A stretch of DNA of 5,532 bases, taken from assembly GCA_041623895.1 (NCBI GenBank), contig JBFJVZ010000459.1, forward strand, positions 1 to 5,532. Direction: 5' to 3'. Origin of the DNA: JBFJVZ01 sp041623895 (lineage in GTDB: Bacteria; Planctomycetota; Planctomycetia; Pirellulales; Pirellulaceae). A program made the position numbers and the translations under genes. Below, piece after piece: positions 1 through 5,532 of the stretch (position 1 is its first letter; every line of letters starts with the position of its first letter). The notes beneath the pieces are model-generated. The model was not told the DNA's origin. It was given only the letters and a program-made list of their open reading frames with translations, and made no database searches.

Positions 1-1
1 C

Positions 2-1591
2 GCCGTCTTCGTTTTTGCTCTGGCCATTCCATCTTTGGCTGTGGATCCCAGCATCGAAGCCGGCAAGGAAATCTTTCAACGCGAGTGGACTTACGAGCCG
101 CCTGCGAAGCTCCAGCAGGAGGGACAAAGCCGAATCGAGTTTGAAGTACGCCTGCGTGGCTTGCCGGGCGATGGACTCGGCCCGATGTTCAATGCGAATT
201 CGTGTGAGGCTTGTCATGCAGCCGGAGGCGCCTCAGGGGTTCAGCACAATGTTACCTTAATCACGCTCGATCCGCGCTCGCCGATGCTGACTGCAAAGAG
301 TGCCGAAGAGTTGAAATTGGCGAAAGAGTCGCTGCTAGAACTTTACCCGGGACTGATCTCGCCGCGCGGCGTGTTGTCTTTGGATGTTGTCGTCCATGAG
401 TCCTCAACGCGCCCCTTGTTTGATTTGGTTCGCGACCGTTTACGTGAATTTGTGCCGGGCGGAATCTCGGACGATTGGTACAAAAGCAAATCTCGCCGCA
501 GCGACGCAATTGCTGACCGACCTGTGATCGCGGGACGAATGGGGGACATCGACTTTTATTTAAGCCAACGCAATTCGCCACCCTTGTTTGGATTGGGTTT
601 GATCGACCAGATCGAACAATCAACGCTCCTTAGAATCTCGCGATCGCAGCAGCGGCGCAGTGGCGGAACCATCAGCGGCCGCTTGGGCGCCGGTAAATTT
701 GGCTGGCGAGCGCAAACGCCCACCCTGGACGCGTTCGTTCGCGGAGCCTGTGCGGGCGAAGTCGGCTTGCAACTCGCCGGCACGCCTCAACCCACCGATG
801 TAGCGGATGAAACCTACGTCAGTTTGGGAACTGACTTAAGCGAACCTCAAGTCCTTCAATTGGTCAGCTATGTTCGTTCTCTGCCGTACCCGCGACAAGA
901 GACCAGGATCGCAGAGGAAGCAACCCAAGTCCGCGAAGGAAAGAAGTTGTTCGCCAAAATTGGTTGCACGTCATGCCACGTGGAGAACGTTTTTCCCGCC
1001 CGCGGCCTGTACAGCGATCTGCTGTTGCACGACGTGGGACCGCTGCTGCAAGCTCCTTCGCCGGCTTCCGTTGGCACGCTAACAAAGATCCAGCCGATGC
1101 GGATCCCGTTTTTCCGGCCGGAAACGCCTCCGCTGGGATCGGGTGTTTCGATCGGCGGCTACTACGGGGGAATGCAAGGCACAACGGTTCCATCACCCTA
1201 TGCGTTACATCGACCGGCTGTACCCACATTTCCGCGCGGCAAACTGCCTGACCAGGCTTTGAATCCAAACAACGCGATGATCAGTTGGGACGCGCTGCAA
1301 CGTGAATGGCGGACACCGCCGCTGTGGGGAGTCGCTGATTCCGCACCCTACTTGCACGACGGCCGAGCAGAAACACTGGATTCGGCGATCCGCTGGCATG
1401 ACGGCGAAGCGCGCGAATCGGTCGCTCTGTACCGTGGCCTGCAATCGGACCGGCGTCAACGAGTCATCGACTTTCTAAAATCACTGCGAAGCCCGCCATC
1501 GCCACATCGCGTGGCCGTAGAACAGGTCACCGAGAGTCGCAAGAAACTGGCTCGTTTTCCCAGCGCAAACAGCAAAGGCCTCTACGAGTAA
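2..1591 (+). CDS. Di-haem c-type oxidoreductase (DUF1111/DHOR family, putative peroxidase), 5'-truncated by the window edge
   Basis: The frame is open to the left edge; the true start lies upstream. Its first residues (AVFVFALAIPSLA) look like the end of a signal peptide, fitting an exported haem protein. Numbering from the TTG at nt 35, there are two c-type haem sites: CEACH at residues 57-61 (nt 203-217) and CTSCH at 311-315 (nt 965-979). Family hallmarks are GKFGWRA (220-226), the CAGEVG segment (239-244), YSDLLLHD (326-333), TPPLWG (427-432) and YLHDGRA followed by AIRWHDGEA (439-459). These match di-haem oxidoreductases related to bacterial cytochrome c peroxidases, which are periplasmic electron-transfer enzymes. 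The actual substrate is unknown. An unusually long Pro/Gly-rich stretch (about 342-424) separates YSDLLLHD from TPPLWG. The gene ends in TAA and is followed by a 248-nt spacer, so it is probably not cotranscribed with the next gene. Family call is firm; the physiological reaction is not. Confidence 0.92.
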   Translation, partial: AVFVFALAIPSLAVDPSIEAGKEIFQREWTYEPPAKLQQEGQSRIEFEVRLRGLPGDGLGPMFNANSCEACHAAGGASGVQHNVTLITLDPRSPMLTAKSAEELKLAKESLLELYPGLISPRGVLSLDVVVHESSTRPLFDLVRDRLREFVPGGISDDWYKSKSRRSDAIADRPVIAGRMGDIDFYLSQRNSPPLFGLGLIDQIEQSTLLRISRSQQRRSGGTISGRLGAGKFGWRAQTPTLDAFVRGACAGEVGLQLAGTPQPTDVADETYVSLGTDLSEPQVLQLVSYVRSLPYPRQETRIAEEATQVREGKKLFAKIGCTSCHVENVFPARGLYSDLLLHDVGPLLQAPSPASVGTLTKIQPMRIPFFRPETPPLGSGVSIGGYYGGMQGTTVPSPYALHRPAVPTFPRGKLPDQALNPNNAMISWDALQREWRTPPLWGVADSAPYLHDGRAETLDSAIRWHDGEARESVALYRGLQSDRRQRVIDFLKSLRSPPSPHRVAVEQVTESRKKLARFPSANSKGLYE

Positions 1592-1633
1592 CAAGGTAGG
1601 CCCGCCGCCCCCGGCAGAGTCATGCTGGGCTCT

Positions 1634-1662
1634 CGTAACCTCTCCCTCCGGTAGAGGTTACG
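1634..1662. repeat. Perfect 10-bp inverted repeat with 9-nt loop, in the spacer after the oxidoreductase gene
   Basis: CGTAACCTCT (1634-1643) pairs exactly with AGAGGTTACG (1653-1662) across a 9-nt loop. The hairpin lies 43 nt past the stop of the oxidoreductase gene, where a terminator would be expected, but no T-tract follows it, so it is not a classical intrinsic terminator. It could stabilise the 3' end of the mRNA, or be a copy of a dispersed intergenic repeat. The dyad itself is certain; its role is not. Confidence 0.6.
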
Positions 1663-1690
1663 GTCTCAGCCGTGAGTGAGGGCTTGATGG

Positions 1691-1715
1691 GGAGAGAAAA
1701 AACTCCGAGCTCTCC
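1691..1715. repeat. Weak second hairpin (6-bp stem, 13-nt loop)
   Basis: GGAGAG (1691-1696) can pair with CTCTCC (1710-1715) around an A-rich loop. The stem is short and might be chance. It is listed because it lies 28 nt after a perfect 10-bp hairpin and shares the same CTCTCC/GGAGAG theme, suggesting a structured intergenic element rather than two isolated dyads. Confidence 0.3.
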
Positions 1716-1827
1716 ACGTTTGTGTAGTTATGTTTTTCAATGCATTCGGCATCGCGTTTGCTCGCTATTTCAGAGCATGAATGAAACAGCCGCGGACTAG
1801 CATGTGGCTCGCCTGTGCGTGACAAGT

Positions 1828-1832
1828 GGAGG
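1828..1832 (+). promoter_or_regulatory. Shine-Dalgarno site that decides the start at GTG 1840
   Basis: GGAGG sits 7 nt upstream of the GTG at 1840-1842, an ideal spacing. The alternative in-frame GTG at 1804 has no comparable site and would place this Shine-Dalgarno inside the gene. The downstream GTG is therefore preferred, shortening the protein from 304 to 292 residues. Confidence 0.75.
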
Positions 1833-1839
1833 ATCTACC

Positions 1840-2718
1840 GTGACAATTCCGCACGATTCCGATAACGGACGGGACAAAGAATTGAGCAACAGGCAGCATC
1901 AAGTCGTTGTTTTCGGTATTCCAGATGACCCTCATCAGTTGAGGGATTTGCTGACTGTGGAGCTTGGGATCAACGCCACCGACGCGCAGATCCAAGTACA
2001 TAATCTGCCCGGTGTGTTGCCAGCTGCCCTGCCGACCCACCGGGCAGCCAAACTGGCCGAAGCAATTCGTAGTCTGGGTGTCAATGCGACGGCAATCCCC
2101 AGCGAAGAAGTTCCCGTCATTGGCAAGGTTGACACCGTCCACCATCTCCGCTGCAACGATCAGGGAATAGAAATCCTGGATCATCGGGGCGAATTACAAA
2201 CCGCGATTCTGTGGCAGGATGTCGCTTTGCTTAGCGTTGGCTACGTTCCACATGAATCGCAGCATCAAGTCGGTCCGGCGGCAACCCTCGTGACCCAGTT
2301 AGCCACGTCGCATCGCAGCGAACAGCCAACATCCGTTCCCCACGACAGTCTTGACCTGCTGATTGTCGTCGAAAATCCGCCACGTGCCTACCGAATCGAT
2401 CACGCCAAGTTTAACTACCACTACCTGGGCGGCCGGATGAGCACCTCTGCCACTGTCAACTTTCGCTGGTTGATTCAAGATCTTGTCAATCACGCCGCTT
2501 CCGCCTCGTTGACGCCGGCGACACGTTCTTTCCTGGAACATGGGCTGGCCAGACACTACCAATTCGGTTCCGGGGACGAAATGAGGCGATACACGATTTT
2601 CCATCTGATCATTCGAGCCACCACCAAGGGAGCGCAACGTGAAGCCGCTCGCGAAGCCTTGCTCTCGAGCGTTCAAGTCGGGTCTGATACCCAAGAACAA
2701 TCGCGAGGAGCAGTCTGA
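1840..2718 (+). CDS. Uncharacterised 292-aa protein with an L7/L12-CTD-like N-terminal region
   Basis: I do not recognise a named family. The GTG start is chosen on the GGAGG 7 nt upstream. Residues 20-87 read as an alternating beta/alpha unit: VVVFGIP, a helix, then LPGVLP, a helix AAKLAEAIRSLG, and VNATAIP. This resembles the pattern of the ribosomal protein L7/L12 C-terminal domain found fused in various bacterial hypotheticals; that is inference from the pattern, not an alignment. Residues 97-137 look like a small beta-rich unit with a single Cys105 and the segment ILWQDVALLSVG. A polar linker (about 138-170) leads to a third region (171-220) with DLLIVVENPP, YHYLGGRM and NFRWLIQDLV. There is no signal peptide or membrane segment, so it is probably cytoplasmic. 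Its TGA overlaps the next gene's ATG by one base (TGATG), implying translational coupling. It is certainly a gene; its function is unknown. Confidence 0.88.
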   Translation: MTIPHDSDNGRDKELSNRQHQVVVFGIPDDPHQLRDLLTVELGINATDAQIQVHNLPGVLPAALPTHRAAKLAEAIRSLGVNATAIPSEEVPVIGKVDTVHHLRCNDQGIEILDHRGELQTAILWQDVALLSVGYVPHESQHQVGPAATLVTQLATSHRSEQPTSVPHDSLDLLIVVENPPRAYRIDHAKFNYHYLGGRMSTSATVNFRWLIQDLVNHAASASLTPATRSFLEHGLARHYQFGSGDEMRRYTIFHLIIRATTKGAQREAAREALLSSVQVGSDTQEQSRGAV

Positions 2719-3173
2719 TGCCATCGAAACAGATTCGCGAAATTTTGGACCAAATCAGAGACATGCATCGCGAAATGTCTTGTTGTTTTCAGTCAATTCA
2801 ACAGGAGTCCGGTGATCCGCAACAGCAACTGTTGACAAAGTACATGTCCGAACATGAAGACCGGATTGAGGCCTGCATTTCGGGCTACGAATCAGAGGCG
2901 GAAAAGTCCGTTCTTGATACTTGGCTGCAATTTGGCAATGAAGAAGAAATCATCAAGCGGATCCAAAGAACTTCGTTCAGCGATTCAATGACTCCCGAAC
3001 AACTTGTGCAAGCCGCGTTGGAGATTGGACGTGATTTGGTGCAGCTCTATCGTGAACTATCGGAAGCAACATCGGTGCCGGAGTTGCAAGAACTGTTTGA
3101 CAGTTTGATTACCTTGGAAGAAAACAAGTCTCGCCACTACGCCAGGGCCATCTCAGAAATGATGACGGGGTAA
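2718..3173 (+). CDS. Small helical protein, probably ferritin/rubrerythrin-like four-helix bundle
   Basis: The 151-residue product is almost all helix-forming and acidic, with four predicted helices: about 5-30, 36-66, 93-117 and 120-149. Candidate metal ligands are E19, E45-H46-E47 in helix 2, E102 and E113 in helix 3, and E134-E135 plus H140 in helix 4. The layout of two helix pairs, with Y111 in helix 3 and an EE...H element in helix 4, resembles rubrerythrin-like ferritin domains that bind a di-iron centre. However, the expected ExxH in the last helix is not intact: K137 stands where His would be and H140 comes three residues later. Cysteines C22, C23 and C53 are present, but there is no C-terminal rubredoxin domain. 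The ATG overlaps the preceding stop, and GAGGAG at 2705-2710 serves as its ribosome binding site inside the upstream gene. A purely structural helical bundle is the main alternative. Confidence 0.85.
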   Translation: MPSKQIREILDQIRDMHREMSCCFQSIQQESGDPQQQLLTKYMSEHEDRIEACISGYESEAEKSVLDTWLQFGNEEEIIKRIQRTSFSDSMTPEQLVQAALEIGRDLVQLYRELSEATSVPELQELFDSLITLEENKSRHYARAISEMMTG

Positions 3174-3182
3174 AACGCGTAC

Positions 3183-3611
3183 CTATTTCACCAACAAGAT
3201 CGGACAAGGGCACAAAAGAGACACCTGGTAACTGAGTGTATTCCAGCTGCGAACCGCACTTTCTTTGTCGATCGGATGCGAACTCATCACGATCAAGTCA
3301 ATTGCCTGCTCGGATGCAAACCGGACGATCTCTTCGGCTCGATGGCCAAAGCGAACTTCCTGATCCACCGGTGTCTTGGTTTCGTCAAAACGACGCGCCA
3401 ATGCGTTTAACTGCGATCGAGACCGCTTTTCAAGCTCGGCATAGAACGACCGCAACTCATCATCTTCCGGCAAGTTGATCGTTTCAATCACGTGGATTAG
3501 AGATAGGGTGGCGTCGTATTGGGTCGCCAATTCACGTGCAACCTCCACCGCCGAATCATTCTTCGGTGTGAAATCGACTGGCAATAGTATTCGTTGGAAT
3601 CGAGGAATCAT
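3183..3611 (-). CDS. Universal stress protein (UspA domain), single domain
   Basis: The 142-residue product spans one complete Usp domain. It opens with the first strand RILLPVDFT (7-15), including the conserved Asp13. Then come the helix NDSAVEVARELA, strand ATLSLIHVIE (34-43), strand VDQEVRFGHRAEEIVRFA (82-99), DLIVMSSH (105-112) and the closing strand CPILLVK (136-142). ATP-binding Usp proteins carry G-x2-G-x9-G-S/T after the DLIVMG strand; here residues 110-135 contain no glycine at all. Nucleotide binding by the classical mode is therefore doubtful, as in the non-ATP-binding UspA class. These proteins are cytoplasmic, usually dimeric, and linked to survival under stress. The ATG gives the canonical N-terminus, although no clear Shine-Dalgarno precedes it. 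It converges on the ferritin-like gene with only 9 nt between stops and is divergent from the gene at 3909. Confidence 0.93.
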   Translation of the reverse strand: MIPRFQRILLPVDFTPKNDSAVEVARELATQYDATLSLIHVIETINLPEDDELRSFYAELEKRSRSQLNALARRFDETKTPVDQEVRFGHRAEEIVRFASEQAIDLIVMSSHPIDKESAVRSWNTLSYQVSLLCPCPILLVK

Positions 3612-3908
3612 GGTCGTAAGACTCGTGCAAACCGCCCGTGAAAAAGCGTTCAGCCATACCTTTGTGGGGCAAACCTAACACGCCGCCAATCTTCATTTTA
3701 CGGTTTTACGCCGGCTGCGAAACTGTGGGTCGCGGGGGCGAAGAGCACTGAATTCAACGATGCGTTGATCACTTTTCGATTCCACGCAGCCAGAAATTCG
3801 ATGTCCAGGCCGTATTTTGACATCTCATGCATGCGGCGATACGATACCGCTTCAATTCAGTTCGACGGGATAAAACATATCACGCCGATCAAATTACATG
3901 AGGGTACC
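3612..3908. other. Divergent intergenic region between the universal stress protein gene and the small gene at 3909
   Basis: This stretch should hold promoters for both flanking genes, which point away from each other. I see a tandem TTTTACG repeat (3696-3702 and 3704-3710) and a 15-bp dyad at 3754-3768. No promoter can be assigned with confidence. The right half (3765-3908) is an in-frame open extension of the small gene, but its codons include AGA, AGG, ATA and TTA, unlike the part after ATG 3909, so I read it as mostly non-coding. Confidence 0.5.
3754..3768. promoter_or_regulatory. Possible operator-like dyad (6-bp arms, 3-nt spacer)
   Basis: TCAACG and CGTTGA form a perfect inverted repeat around ATG in the divergent intergenic region. 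The size and position would suit a small regulator site, but a 6-bp dyad can arise by chance and no regulator gene is nearby. Confidence 0.2.
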
Positions 3909-4286
3909 ATGGCTGTTGCATTTAACCACGCGGATGGTCCAGGAAAGATCACGGGGCAGGGACCCAATGGCACGCCACGGCTGGACTTCGAGCGGCTGAC
4001 CACGGGACAGCTTGTTATTGTCTCAGTTGATTTCGCAATCGATACGAAAGGCCCGGTAACTTTCCAGATCTGCTGTGGCGATAAAGACGCCGTTTCGATC
4101 TCGCCGAACCAGACCACCGTCAGCGGGACGACTCATGTGTCTAAACGGGCACTCTTCCGCGTCACCGAAGATGCCGATCCGGGAATCGGTGTGATTGAAG
4201 TTCTGTTCGAAGTGAACTTTCTAAAAGGTGAAGGAGTTTGGCAGGATTTTACCATCATTGGTGAAACGGTATCGGCGCATCAATAG
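3909..4286 (+). CDS. Small hypothetical protein, beta-rich, 125 aa
   Basis: I do not recognise a family. ATG 3909 is preferred because AGGG (3901-3904) lies just upstream and because codon use before it looks non-coding. In-frame alternatives are ATG 3831, ATG 3801 and TTG 3765 (up to 173 residues). From ATG 3909 the protein is mostly alternating hydrophobic and polar strands: LVIVSVDFAI (35-44), PVTFQICCG (49-57), ALFRVTED (81-88), GVIEVLFEVNF (94-104) and WQDFTIIGETV (111-121). The N-terminus is Gly/Pro-rich. This suggests a beta-sandwich or barrel. It has no signal peptide or membrane helix from this start, so it is probably cytoplasmic. Cys55-Cys56 are adjacent and the only cysteines. The stop lies 2 nt from the convergent glycoside hydrolase stop. 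Gene call is moderately firm, the start less so, the function unknown. Confidence 0.72.
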   Translation: MAVAFNHADGPGKITGQGPNGTPRLDFERLTTGQLVIVSVDFAIDTKGPVTFQICCGDKDAVSISPNQTTVSGTTHVSKRALFRVTEDADPGIGVIEVLFEVNFLKGEGVWQDFTIIGETVSAHQ

Positions 4287-4288
4287 CC

Positions 4289-5482
4289 TTAGGGAACCGC
4301 AGTTTCGCCCGCCAGAATCTGGTCGCGCTTTTGCTGAAACAGTTCCAGCCAGCTCAGGGCAAATGCCTCGGGCAGCGTCTTGGGCGGCCGATACTCTTGC
4401 GGGGTTTTTCCCCAGTAGAATCCGATCCAGCCCGTCACATGAGCCCGTGATCGATCGATAAAGTCGCTCAGTTCATCGGCACCGCACTTGAGCACAAATG
4501 TTTCTTCGATCACGACCGGTTTTCCGAACGCCGCGAACCCTTTGACGGTTTCGATCGCTTCATCCAGTTTTCCCGTTTCCGGATAAATATGCATCGCAAT
4601 AAAGTCCAGATCGCCTGCGATTTCTTCCGGGTCAAACCCTGATGTCATTCCCGGACGATTCAGACTCCAAGGGACCAGCCCGATCGTAATCAGGTGTTTG
4701 CGATCATGTCGCCGAATTGCAGTGACGAGTTTCTTGGTCCAGCTTTTCGCGATTTGTTCGCGCGGCCGCCCCTTAGTTTCCAGGCAAATGAATTGCACGA
4801 AGTGCTTGTCCCCAAATGCCGGTCCCAACCAATCATCGCGCTTCTTCGCGCCACCGATGACCGGTTCATTCATCAGGTCATAACAGAAAATTGCCGGACT
4901 TTCACGGCAAGTCTTGGCGACGGATTCCCAAAACGCGGCCTGTGCATCCCACCGCCCGGGCTCGTCCAATTCGTCATACCAGGCGGGAACATCTTGCTTG
5001 TGGTAGCAACCCAAGCCAGTGATATCCAGGTACAGTCCCGTGTGCTCGGCTAGCTTGACTAACCGCGTCAGTTGATCCAAAGCTTCCTGGTTCGGCGCCG
5101 TCGGACTGGTCATGAACTTGCCGAACTGCAGATGAATGCGGACGACGTTCGCACCCAGTTGCTTCATTTCTTCAAATGCGGACTCGACCAGAGGCCATTG
5201 CTCCACCCAGTAATCTTCGATCAACTGTCCGTCACCTTCGTGGTCATAATTGAAACCGTAGGGAATGAATCGTCGCCCGGAATCGGTACGGACAAACTGT
5301 GTGCCATCATCAGAGACCCGAATCCACGATAACTCCTCGGCTGCAGCAAAATTGGCCACCGCGCACACGACAACCGCGGCAAACAGACTTGCCCAGTGGT
5401 GCCACAGTCCCGACGGTCGGGAAGATGCATCGTCACTTGCGGTGCCGCAGAAAAAAACGGTCGTCCAACTCGTTCGAATCAT
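4289..5482 (-). CDS. Secreted glycoside hydrolase, GH5/cellulase-like TIM barrel
   Basis: From ATG 5482 the product has 397 residues. A hydrophobic segment at 31-46 ending FAAA-EE (cleavage near 48) is a signal peptide, though its N-region of about 28 residues is long. The rest is a single clan GH-A (beta/alpha)8 barrel: FIPYGFNYD (72-80), GANVVRIHLQ (110-119) with the conserved Arg115, LYLDITGLGCYH (150-161), YDLMNEP (201-207) with acid/base Glu206, AMHIYP (296-301), and KPVVIEETF (321-329) holding the nucleophile, most likely Glu327 with Glu326 adjacent, then GWIGFYWG (351-358). Such retaining enzymes cleave beta-linked glycans; the substrate (cellulose, mannan or another) cannot be told from the sequence. 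No carbohydrate-binding or anchoring domain is attached. The frame stays open to the right edge, so an upstream start such as TTG 5521 is possible, but ATG 5482 gives the better export signal. No Shine-Dalgarno is visible. Confidence 0.92.
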   Translation of the reverse strand: MIRTSWTTVFFCGTASDDASSRPSGLWHHWASLFAAVVVCAVANFAAAEELSWIRVSDDGTQFVRTDSGRRFIPYGFNYDHEGDGQLIEDYWVEQWPLVESAFEEMKQLGANVVRIHLQFGKFMTSPTAPNQEALDQLTRLVKLAEHTGLYLDITGLGCYHKQDVPAWYDELDEPGRWDAQAAFWESVAKTCRESPAIFCYDLMNEPVIGGAKKRDDWLGPAFGDKHFVQFICLETKGRPREQIAKSWTKKLVTAIRRHDRKHLITIGLVPWSLNRPGMTSGFDPEEIAGDLDFIAMHIYPETGKLDEAIETVKGFAAFGKPVVIEETFVLKCGADELSDFIDRSRAHVTGWIGFYWGKTPQEYRPPKTLPEAFALSWLELFQQKRDQILAGETAVP

Positions 5483-5532
5483 GGTGTTCTGCGAGTGATT
5501 GGTAGATGTAGGCCAGGACAAGGACAGCGTCC

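Noticed and set aside
864..1268. Minus-strand open frame of 134 codons antisense to the oxidoreductase gene.
   Set aside because: It lies entirely within a gene with clear family motifs; the composition is Arg/Ser/Pro-rich, as expected for a shadow frame.
1634..1662. Intrinsic (rho-independent) terminator for the oxidoreductase gene.
   Set aside because: The stem is perfect, but it is followed by GGTCTCAG with no run of T on the plus strand; kept only as an inverted repeat.
1804..1839. Upstream GTG start extending the hypothetical protein by 12 residues.
   Set aside because: The GGAGG at 1828-1832 would then be internal, and no ribosome binding site precedes GTG 1804.
2299..2724. Minus-strand open frame of 141 codons antisense to the hypothetical gene at 1840-2718.
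   Set aside because: No domain features and full overlap with a gene that has a strong ribosome binding site and a coupled downstream partner.
3556..3696. Open minus-strand frame of 46 codons starting at ATG 3696 (MKIGGVLGLP...), overlapping the start of the universal stress protein gene in another frame.
   Set aside because: No ribosome binding site, no recognisable domain, and it overlaps the well-supported N-terminus of the stress protein.
4694..5053. Plus-strand open frame of 119 codons antisense to the glycoside hydrolase.
   Set aside because: It covers the catalytic NEP region of the hydrolase in reverse and has no features of its own.

Overview
The window carries six protein-coding genes, one of them cut by the left edge, and no RNA genes, CRISPR arrays or insertion sequences that I can recognise. 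The mix suggests a planctomycete of the Pirellulales/Rhodopirellula type: a secreted di-haem oxidoreductase, an exported GH5-type glycoside hydrolase, a universal stress protein, lineage-type hypothetical proteins, moderate G+C and mostly weak Shine-Dalgarno signals. This assignment is inference from gene content and style; no marker gene is present.

Layout. 2-1591 (+) is the C-terminal bulk of a periplasmic di-haem c-type oxidoreductase (DUF1111/DHOR family). 1592-1839 is a spacer with a perfect 10-bp inverted repeat and a weaker hairpin. 1840-2718 (+) encodes an uncharacterised 292-residue protein whose start is fixed by a good GGAGG. It overlaps by one base (TGATG) with 2718-3173 (+), a 151-residue helical protein that looks ferritin/rubrerythrin-like. 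3183-3611 (-) is a single-domain universal stress protein with a degenerate nucleotide-binding motif, convergent with the previous gene. 3612-3908 is a divergent intergenic region. 3909-4286 (+) is a small unrecognised beta-rich protein. 4289-5482 (-) is a secreted GH5-like glycoside hydrolase, with its stop only 2 nt from the stop of the preceding gene.

How the genes relate. Only the 1840-2718/2718-3173 pair is a convincing operon. With the neighbouring universal stress protein it may form a small stress or redox-related neighbourhood, but nothing in the sequence proves a shared function. The oxidoreductase and the glycoside hydrolase are exported enzymes at the two edges and look unrelated to the middle genes. 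I found no clearly new multi-gene system. The most unexplained items are the coupled hypothetical/ferritin-like pair, the universal stress protein lacking the usual glycine motif, and the orphan small protein at 3909-4286.
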